From: Bubalus kerabau
Lineage: Eukaryota; Chordata; Mammalia; Artiodactyla; Bovidae
Direction: 5' to 3'
Length of the DNA: 64,000 bases
NCBI RefSeq assembly: GCF_029407905.1
Contig: NC_073642.1
Location: forward strand, 620,001 to 684,000
Below the pieces are notes generated by a model. That model was not told the origin of the DNA, searched no databases, and was given only the letters and a program-made list of their open reading frames with translations. This document shows positions 12,301-25,116 of the stretch, in pieces (positions within the stretch are counted from its first letter, which is position 1; each line of letters begins with the position of its first letter). A program made the translations under genes and the position numbers.

Positions 12301-14008
12301 GCCGGTCTCACGAGGAAATTCGAGACGTAGCCTCGTGGGTGGTGCAACATGCTGAAAGACCCCGATTTCCCGGTCCGCACTTGAGGAGATCCCGATGCCC
12401 GGACAACTCTTCGAAGGCAACCCTGTGGATGAAGGCACAACAGGAAGGAGCACTGACGTCCCCGTGCATCTCCGAAATACCCGCAGGTTCCACACACATC
12501 AAGAAAAGTGGTGTCATCCTTGAACAACTTGAGATGTAAGCGGAGTTCCATTCCTCCGCAGAACACGAGACCTGACACTCCTGAGCAAACTCAGCAGGGA
12601 CCCTGCGATCTGAGTCAGATCCGGCTCCAGGAAGTCAGGAGCAGAACCCTGAGGTTCCTGCCTCAACTCGAGATGAGGCCCTCTTCCATTGCACCAAACC
12701 CAGAGGAGTCCCGAGAGGCCTCTCCCAAATCCTCAGTATCCCTGACTTCTCAGAGGCACCCTGAGAAGCTCCCTGAGGTCACCAACACAAGTCAAGGGAA
12801 CCCAGGGTTTCCTGCCGCAACCCTAGAAAGACATCAAGAGTCCTTTTTCAACCCGTCATGAGGCCCGATTCCCCTACCCTGACTTGAGAGCAATGACGCG
12901 CTCCCCCTTGCCCCGCCCATGGAGACCTGACTTCCCTGTTGCCACACGAGAGGCTACCTGAACTCCCCGTCGTACCTCGTGAGAAACCCCACACTGGCGC
13001 CGCAGCTCGAGAAAACCCACGAGACGCCCCCGTCATCTCGAAATGTGGGCCTTCTTTTCCTGCATGGCCTGGAGAGCAATACTGAGTCCTCTCTCCAAAC
13101 TGAAGAGGAGGCTTGACTCCCTTTAGACCAGTCAGTGGGCTCCAAGAGATACACGTCGCAACTCGAGAGGAGAGCCGAGTCCTTTGCTTCCCCTCAATAC
13201 GAGGCCTAACTCCCCGGGTGAGTCTGTAATGCAAACCCGAGATCCCTGTCGCCCTTGGAGAGGATCATTGGGTCCTGAACACAAGGCTAGATGAGGTCGC
13301 TTTTGCCCTGCAGTAACTCGAGAGCACTCCCCAGCTTTCCCTCGCAACCCGAATGGAAGATTGGACCTCCCTGGGCCAACACAAGAGGAAGCCTGAATTC
13401 CCAGTAGTAATTTGAGAATTCCGCCTCAACTTGAGAAAAACCACGTGGTTTCCCCGTCATTGCAAGATGAGGCCCTTGCCCACTCCAGCGTCTCAAGAGT
13501 AGTCCCACGTTCCGTCTTGAAGTGCGAAATGATATTTGGCACCCTTAATGCTACCCCAAAAGTTCCCCGACATATGGGTCGCACTCGAGGGGAACACCGA
13601 GGTTCCTGGCACCACTTCATCTGAGCCCCTTCTCCCCTCCTGATCGCGAAAGGAGGGTCGATTCCCCTGCTTTGTCTGCAAGGGGTTCCCGACCTTCTCC
13701 GCGCACCTCAGATGAGGCTGTCTCACGAGGAAATTCGAGACGTAGCCTCGATGGTGGTGCCACATGCCGAAAGACCGCGATTTCGCGATCTGCTCTTGAT
13801 AAGAACGCGATGCCCAGACACCTATTCGAAGATAGTGTGGATGAAGGCACAACACGAAGGGGCACTGACACCCCCGTGCATCGTCCGGAAAAGACCGCAG
13901 GTTACTCATACAGCTCAACAAGTGCCTGTCACCCAGTGAACAACTCGCGAGGCAAGCGGAGGTCCATTCCTGCACACAAGACGAGGCCTGACTCACCTCT
14001 CCCAACTA
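9387..14008. repeat. Higher-order block C, copy 1 (about 3.3 monomers)
   Basis: This block matches 43136-47757 over about 4.6 kb with offsets of 33748-33750 throughout. Landmark spacings are the same in both copies (1402-1403, then 1413). In one 95-base sample around 9830 I count one difference, so identity is roughly 98 per cent there. Private variants such as the gaagaactagagaggcatgc form and the Lys-rich open frame near 9700 occur only in this pair. Similarity ends abruptly near 14008 and 47757. Confidence 0.9.
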
Positions 14009-17000
14009 TGCAGGGGGCTGCGATCGGAATCAGAAATGGAGAGGAACCCTGAGGTTCCTGCCTCCCCTCGAGATGAGGCCCCCTTCCATTTCACCAAACC
14101 CAGTGGGGTCCCGAGAGGTCTTTCCCAACTCCATAGTATCCCTGACTTCTCAGAGGCACCCGGAGAATCTCCCTGAGGTCACCGGCACAAGTCGAGGGAA
14201 CCCAGGTATTCTTGCCAAGACCTGAGAGAGATCTTGAGAGTCCTTCTTCAACGCGTCTAGAGGCCTGATTCCCCTACCATGACTCGAGAGCAATGACGCG
14301 CTCCCCCTCGCCACACGCATCGAGACCTAACTTCCCTGGCGCCACACAAGAGGCTCCCTGAGCTCCCCGTCGTACCCCCTGAGAAACCAACACAGGCGCT
14401 GCCGCTCGGTAAAACCACCGAGACCCTCCTGTCTTCGTGAGATGAGGGCCTTCTTTTCCTGCATGTCCTGGAGTGCAATCCCGAGTCCTCTCTCCAAACT
14501 CCAGAGGAGACTTGACTCCCTTTAGTCCACTCAGTGGGCTCCAAGAAATACCCGTCGCGACTCGAGAAGAGAGAGAAGGCCTTTGTTTCCCCTCGAGACG
14601 ACGCCTGACTCCCGGGTGAGTCTGGAATGCAACCCCAAGTTCCCAGTCATCCCTTGAGAGGAACATTAGGCCCTAGACACAAGCCTGGATGAGGTCTCTT
14701 TTGCCCTGCAGTGACTCGAGCGCAACCCCCAGCTATCCCTCGCAACTCGAATGGAAGTTTGGACTTCCCTGGGCTAACACAAGAGGAAGCCTGAATTCCC
14801 CGTCGTAACTCGAGAATCCCGCCGCACCTTGAGAAAAACCACGTGATTCCCCCATCATCCCAAGATGAGGCCCTTGCCCTCTACAGCGTCTCAAGAGAAG
14901 CCCCAAGTCCGTCTTGAAGTGCAAAACGGTACTTGGCACCCTTGAAGTGACCCGAAAAGTTTCCCGACACACCGGTCCCACTCGAGGGGAACACTGAGGT
15001 TCCCGGCACGACTTCAACTGAGCCCTTTCACTCCTCCTGATCGCGACAAGATGGTCGATTCCCCTGCTTTGTCTGGAAGGGGTTCCCGATCTTCATGGTG
15101 CACCTCAGGATGACACCAGTCTAACGAAGAAATTCGAGACGTAGCCTCATGGATGGTGCCACGTTCTGAAAGACCCCGATTTCCTGCTCTGCTATTGATA
15201 AGAACCCGATGTCCGGACACCTCTTTGAAGGCAACCCTGTGGATGAAGGCACAACACGAAGGGGCACTGACTCCCTCATGCATCTTACGGAAAAAAACGA
15301 AGATTCCACTCACAGCTCGACAAATGGTCTGTTATCCTGTGAACAACTCGAGAAGCAAGCGGAGTTCCATTCCTCCACACAAGATGAGGCCTGACTCTCC
15401 TGTCCCAACTCTTCAGGGACCCTGTGGTTGGAGTTTGAAATGGAGAGGAACCCTTAGGTTCCTGCCTCAACTCGAGATGAGAACCTTTGCCATTGCACCA
15501 AACCCAGTGGAGTTCCGAGAGCCCCTCCCAAGTCCACAGTATGCCTGACTTCTCAGAGGCACCCTGAGAAGCTCCCTGAGGTCACCGGTACAAGTCGAGG
15601 GAACCCAGGGTTTCCTGCCACAACCTGAGAAAGACCTCGAGACTCCTTCTTCAACGCGTCTTGAGTCCCGATTTCCCTACCATGACTCGAGAACATTTAT
15701 GGGCTCCCCCTCGTCACACACATAGAGACCTGACTTTCCTGGCACCACACGAGAGGCTCCCTGAGCTCCCCGTCGTACCTCGTGAGAAAACTCATAATTG
15801 TGCCCCAACTCGAGAAAACCCACAAGACGCCCCCGTCATTGCGAGCTGAGGGCCTTCTCTTCCTGCATGGCCTGGAGAGCAATCCCGAGTCCTCTCTCCA
15901 ACTCCACAGGAGGCTTTACTCCGAGTAGGCCACTCAGTGGGCTCCAAGACATACCCGACGCGACTCGAGAAGAGAGTGGAGTCCTTTGCTTTCCTTCGAG
16001 AAGAGGCCTGACTCCCTGTGTGAGTCTGGAATGCAACTCCGAGATCCCTGTCACCCCTGGAGAGGAAAATTAAGTCCTGGGCACAGGCCTAGATGAAGTA
16101 TATTTTACCCTGCAGTGACGTGAGAGAAATCCCAGCTCTCCCTCGAAACTCGAATGGAAGATTGGACTTCCCTGGACCAACACAAGAGGAAGCCCGAATT
16201 CCCCGTTGTAACGCGAGAATCCTGCTGCAACTCGAAGGAAACCACGTAGTTCCCCCCTCATCTCAAGATGAAGCCCTTTCACGTTAGAGCGTCTCAAGAA
16301 AAGTCTCACGTTCATGTTGAAGTTTGAAACATTACTTGGCACCCTTCATCAGACTCCAAAAGTTCCCTGACATACCGGTCTCACTCGAGGGGAACCCCGA
16401 GGTTCCCAGCACCACTTCATCTGAGCCCCTTCTCCCCTCCTGATCGCGACAGGAGGGTCGATTAACCTGCTTTGTCTGGAAGGCTTTCCCGACCTTCCAG
16501 GGACACCTCAGCATGAGGCCCGTCTCACGAGGAAATTCGAGACGTAGCCTCGTGTGTGGTGCCGCATTCCAAAAGACCCCGATTTCCTGGTCCGCTCTTG
16601 ATAAGAACCCGATGCCCGCACACCACTTCGAAGGCAACCCTGTGGATGAAAGCACATCACGAAGGGGCACTGACACTGCCGTGCATTGTCTGGAAAAAAC
16701 CGCAGGTTCCACACACAGCTCGACAAGTGGCCTGTCACTCCTTGAACAACTCGAGAGGCAAGCGGAGTTCCATTCCTCCACACAAGACGAGGCCTGACTC
16801 TCCTGTCCCAACTCTGCAAGGACCCTGCAATCTGAGTCCGAAATGGAGAGGAACCCTGAGGTTCCTTCCTGATCTCAAGATTAGGCCCTCTTCCATTGCA
16901 GCAAACCCAGTGGAGTCCCGAGAGGCCTCTCCCAGCTCCATAGTATCCCTGACTTCTCAGAGGCACCCTGAGAAGCTACCTGAGGTCACAGGCACAAGTC

Positions 17001-17304
17001 GAGGGAACCCAGGGTTTCCTGCCGCAACCCGAGAAAGACCTCGAGCGTCCTTTTTCATTGCGTTGAGCCCTGATTCCTCTACCATGACTCGAGAGCAATG
17101 ACGTGTGCCCCCTCGCCACTCGTATGGAGACTTGATTCCCTGACACCACACGAGAGGCTCCCTGAGCTCCCGGTCGTACCTTGTGAGAAACCCCACACTG
17201 GCACCGCAGCTCCAGAAAAACCACGAGACTCCCCCGACATCGCGAGATGAGGGCCTTCTTTTCCTGCATCGCCTGGAGAGCAATCCCGCGTGCTCTCTCC
17301 AAAC

Positions 17305-17310
17305 TCCACA
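17305..17310 (+). repeat. Target-site duplication, 5' side of L1
   Basis: The motif tccaca ends the satellite on the left of the L1 and is repeated at 25465-25470, directly after the L1 A-tail. Allowing one mismatch the duplication may be 10 bp (17301-17310 and 25461-25470). Removing the L1 and one copy restores the normal monomer order (ctccaaactccacaggagg). Confidence 0.8.
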
Positions 17311-18863
17311 AGAGAGGAGCCAAGATTGCTGAGGAGTAGGACGGGGAGAACTCTTTTCCCCCCCAAACAATTTCATCAAAAGAGCATTTAAACGTCGAGT
17401 AAATTCCACAATACAACTTATGAATGCTGCCAGAGGACATCAGGCACCCAGAAAAGCAACCCAACTCTTGGAAAGTAGGTAGGAAAAAGTATAAAAGACA
17501 AAAAAAGAGACAAAAGAGGGAGGGAGGGATTTCCGTCCCGGGAAGATAGTCTTAAAAAGAGAAAAGTTTCCAAACACCAGGAAAGCTTTTCACTGCCAAA
17601 CCTTTGCCAAGCTTTGGAAGCACAAAGGGCAACATAAGGGGGATAAAAATAAATAAACAATTAAAACTCGCAGATTGCAAGCCCTACGGTAACTCCCCCA
17701 GCTGCGAAGCAGTGCAGACGCCTGCTCACACCATTAGCAAGCAGGGGCTGGGCAGGGAGGCGCGGCGCGGGCTGCATCGCTTAGAGTAAGAATCTGGCCT
17801 GAATACCCTGAGCGCTATCTGAACGAAATAACTTGGGCTAGCAAACCAGACTCTGGGATATCTACCACGCAAAAAGCCAGCCCTAACCTAAGACACCGCC
17901 AGGCCCGCGCACGGAACAAAGGACTGAACAGAGATAGCCGGCTGCAGACCTTCCCCCTCTGGTGACAGGCAGCCAGAGCCGGAAGGGGGCAATCGCAGCC
18001 CCAGAGAGACATTATCTATAAAACTGTAAGCAGGCTTCTTTGCTAACTAAAACTTCTTGGGGATCTGGACGGTCAACATCTGCCTGAGAAGGTGCGCCTG
18101 TTTTACACCCAGATAACCGAGTGGCAGGGAGGCGATAAGTCACAACATTGGCGCTCGGCAAACATCTCATTACCTGAGCTGCTCGGACCTGGGAAGAGCA
18201 CAAAACGCAGGCCCAACCGAGCCTGTGCCTCTGAGGACTACCCGAGTGCCTGAACCTGAGTGGCTTGGACCTGGGAGGTGCATGCAGCCCAGGGCCAGCC
18301 TCGGATTGTTCCCGGTGGAACAACCTAGAGCCCGAGCAGTGTGGGCAGGGAGGCTACACGCGCCGTGAGCGGGGGCAGACCCAGTGTGGCTGAGGCACTG
18401 CGAGCGCACGCCAGTGTTATTTGTTTGCAGCATCCCTCCCTCCCTCCCCACAGTGCAACTGAACAAGTGAGCCTAAAAAAAAAAGTGTCCTCCACCGTCC
18501 CCTTTGTGTCAGGGCGTAAACCAGACACTGAAGAGACCAGCAAACAAAAGAAGCTATAACAGAGGGAATCGCCTTGGAAGCTACAGGCAATAGATTAAAA
18601 CCCTGTGGTTACTAGGACTACATAGGAAGGTGCCTATAGATCTTGAGAAATATAAGTCGGACCAAGGAACTAGCCAAAAATGAACTGAACCCACGATACT
18701 CACAACAAAACCAGCGAAAGTCCTAGATATATTTTTATGATCATTCTTTCTTTTTTTTTAATTTTTTTAATTTTAAGTCCTCTATTGTTCCTTTAATTTT
18801 CACTTTTATAACCTATTACTTTGCAAAAAAAAGACCCTATTTTTTTCTTCTTCAGCAAACTTC

Positions 18864-18887
18864 ATATATATATATATATATATATAA
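18864..18887. repeat. (AT)n microsatellite in the L1 5' region
   Basis: About 12 units of AT follow ttcagcaaacttc, inside the T-rich part of the L1 leader. Confidence 0.9.
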
Positions 18888-18936
18888 TAATTTTTTGACC
18901 TTGTTTTTTTGTTTTGTTTTGTTTTTTTTCTTCTTT

Positions 18937-19345
18937 TAACATTGTATTTTTGAAATTCCAAACTCTACTCTAGATTTCTAATTTATGCTTTTTGGTATTT
19001 GATATCAATTTTGTACCTGTAGTTTCTTTATAATTTTTGCGACATTGCTTGTTTTTGTTTGTTTGTTTTCTCTTTAGTTTTCTTCTTCCTTTTTTTTAAC
19101 ATTGTATTTTTGAAATTCCAAACTCTACTCTAGATTTTTAATTTTTGCTTTTTGATATTAGTTATCAATTTTGTACCTGTATTTTCTTGATAATTTTTGC
19201 GACCTTGTTTGTTTTTCTTTGTTCGTTTTTTTCTCTCTTTCTTTTCCTTCTTCTTTTCTTTAACATCGTATTTTTGAAATTCCAAACTCTACTCTAGATT
19301 TTTAATTTTTGCTTTTTTGTATTTGTTACCAATTTTGTACCTTTA
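18937..19345 (+). repeat. Tandem repeat of about 160 bp in the L1 leader, 2.5 copies
   Basis: The motif taacattgtatttttgaaa starts at 18937 and 19097, and in a one-base variant at 19261, so the spacing is 160 and 164 bp. Each unit continues with aactctactctagattt, a tttgctttttg run and a T/G-rich tail. The third unit runs into acctttaagaacccaatctt near 19340. Units differ by few substitutions, so the duplication is recent relative to the family, or fixed in this L1 subfamily. Confidence 0.8.
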
Positions 19346-20337
19346 AGAACCCAATCTTCAGTACCCATTTTTCACTAGGGAGCGAGATTACTGGCTTGAC
19401 TGCTCTCTCTCCCTTTGGACTCTCCTTTTTCTCCACCGGGTCGCCTGTGTCTCCTCCCTAACTCCTCTCTACTCTACCCAACTCTGTGAATTTCTGTGTA
19501 TTCCAGACGGTGGAGAACACTTAGGGAACTGATTACTGGCTGGATCTGTCTCCCTCCTTTTCATTCCCCCTTTTATCCTTCTGGCCACCTCTGTCTCCTT
19601 CCTCCTTCTTCTCGTCTCTGTATAACTCTGTGAACATCTCTGAGCGGTCCAGTTGTGGAGTGCACATAAGGAAGTGACGACTGGCCAGCCCACTCTCTCC
19701 ACTATTGATTCCACCTGATCTCATTTGGGTCACCTCTAACTCCCTCCTCCCTCTTCTCTTCTCCATGTAACGCTGTGAACCATTCTGAGTGGCCCTCACA
19801 GTAGAGAAACTTTTCTTCTTTAACGTAGATGTTTTATCAATGGTGCTGTATAGAAGGAGAAGTTTTGAAACTACTGTAAAAGTAAGACAGATAACTGGAA
19901 GCAGGAGGCTTATGTCCAAACCCTGACTCCAGGGAACTCCTGACTCCAAGGAACATTAATTGACAGGAGCTCATCAAATGCCTCCATACCGACACTGAAA
20001 TCAAGCATCACACAAGAGCCAACAAGTTCCAGGGCAAGACATACCAAGCAAATTCTCCAGCAACAAAGGAACACAGCCTTGAGCTTCAAGATACAGGCTG
20101 CCCAAAGTCACCCCAAAACCACAGACATCTCATAACTCATTACTGGACACTTCATTGCACTCCAGAGAGAAGAAATACAGCTCCACCCACCAGAACACGG
20201 ACACAAGCTTCCCTAACCAGGAAATCTTGACAAGACACCTGTACAAACCCACACACAGCGAGGAAATGCCACAGTAAAGAACTCCACAAACTGCCAGAAT
20301 ACAGAAAGGACACCCCAAACTCAGCAGTTTAAACAAG

Positions 20338-21273
20338 ATGAGACAGAGGAATACCCAGCAGATAAAGGAACAGGATAAATGCCCACCAAACCAAACAAAA
20401 GAGGAAGAGATAGGGAATCTACCTGATAAAGAATTCCGAGTAAGGATAGTGAAATGGATCTAAAATCTTGAAATTAAAATGGAATCACAGATAAATAGCC
20501 TGGAGACAAGGATTGAGAAGATGCAAGAAAGGTTTAACAAGGACCTAGAAGAAAAAAAAAAGAGTCAATATATAACGAATAATGCAATAAATGAAATTAA
20601 AAACACTCTGGAGGCAACAAATAGTAGAATAACAGAGGCAGAAGATAGGATTAGTGAATTCGAAGATAGAATGGTAGAAATAAATGAATCAGAGAGGATA
20701 AATGAAAAACGAATTAAAAGAAATGAGCACAATCTCAGAGACCTCCAGGACAATATTAAACGCTACAACATTCGAATCATAGGGGTCCCAGAAGAAGAAG
20801 ACAAAAAGAAAGACTGTGAGAAAATACTTGAGGAGATAATAGTTGAAAACTTCCCTAAAATGGGGAAGGAAATACTCACTCAAGTCCAAGAAACCCAGAG
20901 AGTCCCAAACAGGATAAAGCCAAGGCGAAACCCCCCAAGACACATATTAATCACATTAACAAAAATCAAACACAAAGAACAAACATGAAAAGCAGCAAGG
21001 GAAAAACAACAAATAACACACAAGGGAATTGCCATAAGGATAACAGCTGATCTTTCAATAGAAACTCTTCAAGCAAGGAGGGAATGGCAAGACATACTTA
21101 AAATGATGAAAGAAAATAACCTACAGCCCAGATTATTGTACCCAGCAAGGATCTCATTCAAGTATGAATGAGAAATCAAAAGCTTTTCAGACAAGCAAAA
21201 GCTGAGAGAATTCTGCACCACCAAACCAGCTCTCCAACAAATACTAAACAGGAAACACAAAAACGGTGTATAA
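20338..21273 (+). pseudogene. L1 ORF1 (RNA-binding coiled-coil protein), broken
   Basis: ORF1 encodes the L1 RNA chaperone that trimerises and coats L1 RNA. The start ATG at 20338 (MRQRNTQQ...) fits the family start. The single frame runs to 21273 but is cut by three in-frame stops: TAA at 20461, where the family has Gln; TGA at 20986; and TGA at 21169, where a Gly codon (GGA) is expected. The longest intact piece is 20479-20988 (169 codons). It contains an acidic and basic heptad-like coiled coil (about residues 1-85: NSLETRIEKMQERF, EAEDRISEFEDRM) followed by the RRM core region (YNIRIIGVPEEED). The C-terminal domain (ITADLSIETLQARREW, YPARISF) follows the second stop. The extreme C-terminus is uncertain because a short deletion is likely just before 21250. 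Confidence 0.93.
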
Positions 21274-21298
21274 ATTCAAACCCCAAACAATAAAGTAA

Positions 21299-24200
21299 AT
21301 GGCAATGGGATCATACTTATCAGTAATTACCTTAAACGTAAATGGGTTGAATCCTCCAACCAAAAGACAAAGACTGGCTGAATGGATACAAAAACAAGAC
21401 CCCTACATATGTTGTCTACAAGAGACCCACCTCAAAACAGGGGATACATACAGACTGAAAGTGAAGGGCTGGAAAAAGATTTTCCATGCAAATAGGGACC
21501 AAAAGAAAGCAGGAGTAGCGATACTCATATCAGATAAAATAGACTTTAAAACAAAGGCTGTGAAAAGAGACAAAGAAGGTGACTACATAATGATCAAAGG
21601 ATCAATCCAAGAAGAAGATATAACAATTATAAATATATATGCACCCAACGCGGGAGCACCACAGTATGTAAGACAAATGCTAACAAGTATGAAAGGAGAA
21701 ATTAACACTAACACAATAATAGTTGGAGATTTTAATACCCCACTCACACCTATGGATAGATCAACTAAACAGAAATTTAACAAGGAAACACAAACTTTAA
21801 ATGATACAATAGACCAGTTAGACCTAATTGATATCTATAGGACATTTCATCCCAAAACAATGAATTTCAACTTTTTCTAAAGTGCACATGGAACCTTCTC
21901 CAGGATAGATCACATCCTGGGCCATAAAGCTAGCATTGGTAAATTCAAAAAAATAGAAATCATTCCAAGCATCTTTTCTGACCACAATGCAGTAAGATTA
22001 GATCTCAATTACAGGAGAAAAACTATTAAAAATTCCAACATATGGAGGCTAAACAACACGCTGCTGAATAACCAACAAATCACAGAAGAAATCAAAAAAG
22101 AAATCAAAATTTGCATAGAAACGGATGAAAATGAAAACACAACAACCCAAAACCTGTGGGACACGGTAAAAGCAGTCCTAAGGGGAAAGTTCATAGCAAT
22201 ACTGGCACACCTCAAGAAACAAGAAAAAAGTCAAATAAGTAACCTAACTCTACACCTAAAGCAACTAGAAAAGGAAGAAATGAAGAACCCCAGGGTTAGT
22301 AGAAGGAAAGAAATCTTAAAAATTAGAGCAGAAATAAATGCAAAAGAAACAAAAGAGACCATAGCAAAAATCAACAAAACCAAAAGCTGGTTCTTTGAAA
22401 CGATAAATAAAATTGAAAAACCATTAGCCAGACTCATCAAGAAACAAAGGGAGAAAAATCAAATCAATAAAATTAGAAATGAAAATGGAGAGATCACAAC
22501 AGAAAACACAGAAATACAAAGAATCATAAGAGACTACTATCAACAATTATATGCCAATAAAATGGACAACGTGGAAGAAATGGACAAATTCTTAGAAAAG
22601 TACAACTTTCCAAAGCTGGACCAGGGAAGAAATAGAAAATCTTAACAGACCCATCACAAGCACGGAAATTGAAACTGTAATCAAAAATCTTCCAGCCAAC
22701 AAAAGCCCAGGTCCAGACGGCTTCACAGCTGAATTCTACGAAAAATTTAGAGAAGAGCTAACACCTATCCTGCTCAAACTCTTCCAGAAAATTGCAGAGG
22801 AAGGTAAACTTCCAAACTCATTCTATGAGGCCACCATCAGCCTAATACCAAAACCTGCCAAAGATCCCACAAAAAAAGAAAACTACAGGCCAATATCACT
22901 GATGAACATAATGCAAAAATCCTTAACAAAATTCTAGCAATCAGAATCCAACAACACATTAAAAATATCATACACCATGACCAAGTGGGCTTTATCCCAG
23001 GGATGCAAGGATTCTTCAATATCCACAAATCAATCAATGTAATACACCACCTTAACAAATTGAAAAATAAAAACCATATGATTTTCTCAATAGATGCAGA
23101 GAAAGCCTTTGACAAAATTCAACGTCCATTTATGATAAAAACTCTCCAGAAAGCAGGAATAGAAGGAACATACCTCAACATAATAAAAGGTATATATGAG
23201 AAACCCACAGCAAACATTATCCTCAATGGTGAAAAATTGGAAGCATTTCCTCTAAAGTCAGGAACAAGACAAGGGTGCCCACTTTCACCATTACTATTCA
23301 ACATAGCTTTGGAAGTTTTGGCCACAGCAATCAGAGCAGAAAAAGAAACAAAAGGAATCCAAATTGGAAAAGAAGAAGTAAAACTCCCACTGTTTGCAGA
23401 TGACATGATCCTCTACATAGAAAACCCTAAAGACTCCACCAGAAAATTACTAGAACTAGTCAATGACCATAGTAAAGTTGCAGGATATAAAATCAACACA
23501 CAGAAATCCCTTGAATTCCTATACACTAATAATGAGAAAACAGAAAGAGAAATTAAGGAAACAATTTCATTCACCATTGAAATGGAAAGAATAAAATACT
23601 TAGGAATATACCTACCTAAAGAAACTAAAGACCTATACATAGAAAACTATAAAACACTGGTGAAAGAAATCAAAGAGGACACTAATAGATGGAGAAATAT
23701 ACCATGTTCATGGATTGGAAGAATCAATATAGTGAAAATGAGTATACGACCCAAGGCAATTTATAGATTCAATGCAATCCCTATCAAGCTACCAAAAGTA
23801 TTCTTCACAGAGCTAGAACAAATAATTTCACAATTTGTATGGAAATACAAAAAACCTCGAATAGCCAAAGCGATCTTGAGAAAGAAGAATGGAACTGGAG
23901 GAATCAACCTACCTGATTTCAGGCTCCACTACAAAGCCACAGTTATCAGGACAGTATGGTACTGGCACAAAGACAGAAATATAGATTAGTGGAACAAAAT
24001 AGAAAGCCCAGAGATGAATCCACACACATATGGACACCTTATCTTTGACAAAGGAGGCAAAAATATACAATGGATTAAAGACAATCTCTTTAACAAGTGG
24101 TGCTGGGAAATCTGGTCAACCACTTGTAAAAGAATGAAACTAGAACACTTTCTAACACAATACACAAAAATAAACTCAAAATGGATTCAAGATCTAAACG

Positions 24201-25116
24201 TAAGACCAGAAACTATAAAACTCCTAGAGGAGAACATAGGCAAAACACTCTCTGAAATACATCACAGCAGGATCCTCTATGACCCACCTCCCAGAATATT
24301 GGAAATAAAAACAAAAATAAACAAATGGGACCTAATTAACCTTAAAAGCTTCTGCACATCAAAGCAAACTATTAGCAAGGTGAAAAGACAGCCTTCGGAA
24401 TGGGAGAAAATAATAGGAAATGAAGCAACTGACAAACAACTAATCTCAAAAATATACAAGCAACTCCTACAGCTCAACTCCAGAAAAATAAATGACCCAA
24501 TCAAAAAATGTGCCAAAGAACTAAATAGACATTTCTCCAAAGAAGACATACAGATGGCTAACAAACACATGAAAAGATGCTCAAAATCACTCATTATCAT
24601 AGAAATGCAAATCAAAACCACTATGAGGTACCATTTCACGCCAGTCAGAATGGCTGCAATCCAAAAGTCTACAAATAATAAATGCTGGAGAGGGTGTGGA
24701 GAAAAGGGAACCCTCTTACACTGTTGGTGGGAATGCAAACTAGTACAGCCACTATGGAGAACAGTGTGGAGATTCCTTAAACAACTAGAAATAGAACTGC
24801 CTTATGATCCAGCAATCCCACTGCTGGGCATACACACTGAGGAAACCAGAAGGGAAAGAGACACGTGTACCCCAATGTTCATCGCAGCACTGTTTCTAAT
24901 AGCCAGGACATGGAAGCAACCTAGATGTCCATCAGCAGATGAATGGATAAGAAAGCTGTGGTACATATACACAATGGAGTATTACTCCGCCATTAAAAAG
25001 AATAGAATGAATCAATTCTAATGAGGTGGATGAAACTGGAGCCTATTATACAGAGTGAAGTAAGCCAGAAAGAAAAACACCAATACAGTATACTAACACA
25101 TATATATGGAATTTTG
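21299..25116 (+). pseudogene. L1 ORF2 (endonuclease/reverse transcriptase), broken
   Basis: ORF2 encodes the L1 endonuclease and reverse transcriptase used for target-primed integration. The start is ATG at 21299. The endonuclease domain is near 21320-21990 (LNVNGLN, LQETHLK, YAPN, GDFNTP, then SDHNAV). Reverse transcriptase runs about 22680-23700, with SPGPDGFTAEFY, SIDAEKAFDKI and the catalytic FADD at 23393-23404. The C-terminal Cys region is near 24683-24740 (CWRGCGEKGTLLHCWWEC). Lesions: TAA at 21878; one extra G at 22624-22626 (+1 frame); one base lost at 22910/22911, which restores the original frame; TAG at 23987 in a Gln position; and a one-base loss near 25005 that causes the stop at 25019. 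The family C-terminus (MKLEPIIQSEVSQKEK, then HIYGI) is still legible in the next frame to 25116. It is not functional. Confidence 0.95.

Larger units (their letters stand above)
1..17310. repeat. Satellite array I: 1.4-kb bovine 1.715-type (satellite I) monomers
   Basis: Head-to-tail tandem repeat. The landmark cttcttcaac-like motif falls at 161, 1580, 3001, 4401, 5803, 7208, 8626, 10028, 11430, 12843, 14243, 15646 and 17050, so spacings are 1400-1421 bp. Monomers share an ordered series of CTCGAG/TCGAG-bearing short motifs, which fits a unit grown from short subrepeats. The 1.40-kb unit length and sequence style match the bovine 1.715 satellite; the related sheep and goat satellite I has a shorter unit of about 0.8 kb (established knowledge). 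Adjacent monomers are clearly diverged from each other, while several blocks have close copies tens of kb away. No genes are supported inside. The array is interrupted at 17310 by an L1 and resumes at 25465 at exactly the same point of the monomer. Confidence 0.92.
17311..20337 (+). promoter_or_regulatory. L1 5' region (internal promoter and leader)
   Basis: About 3 kb precedes ORF1. The first 1.4 kb (17311-18720) is moderately GC-rich and holds the L1 start; in the family this part carries the internal promoter. It is followed by a T-rich stretch with repeats (18720-19345) and a pyrimidine-rich leader (19345-20337). I see no conserved long frame here; the short open frames look incidental. 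Confidence 0.7.

Noticed and set aside
1..17310. CRISPR-like array (regular repeats with spacers)
   Set aside because: The periodic short motifs are satellite subrepeats in a ruminant genome, with no constant repeat/spacer alternation and no cas genes.
17418..18559. Short frames in the L1 5' region
   Set aside because: Leader sequence of a known element; frames are short, overlap on both strands and lack protein-like features.
24277..24738. Antisense frames over L1 (also 22837-23115, 22009-22215, 20689-20943)
   Set aside because: They are shadows of ORF1 and ORF2 on the opposite strand and have no features of their own.
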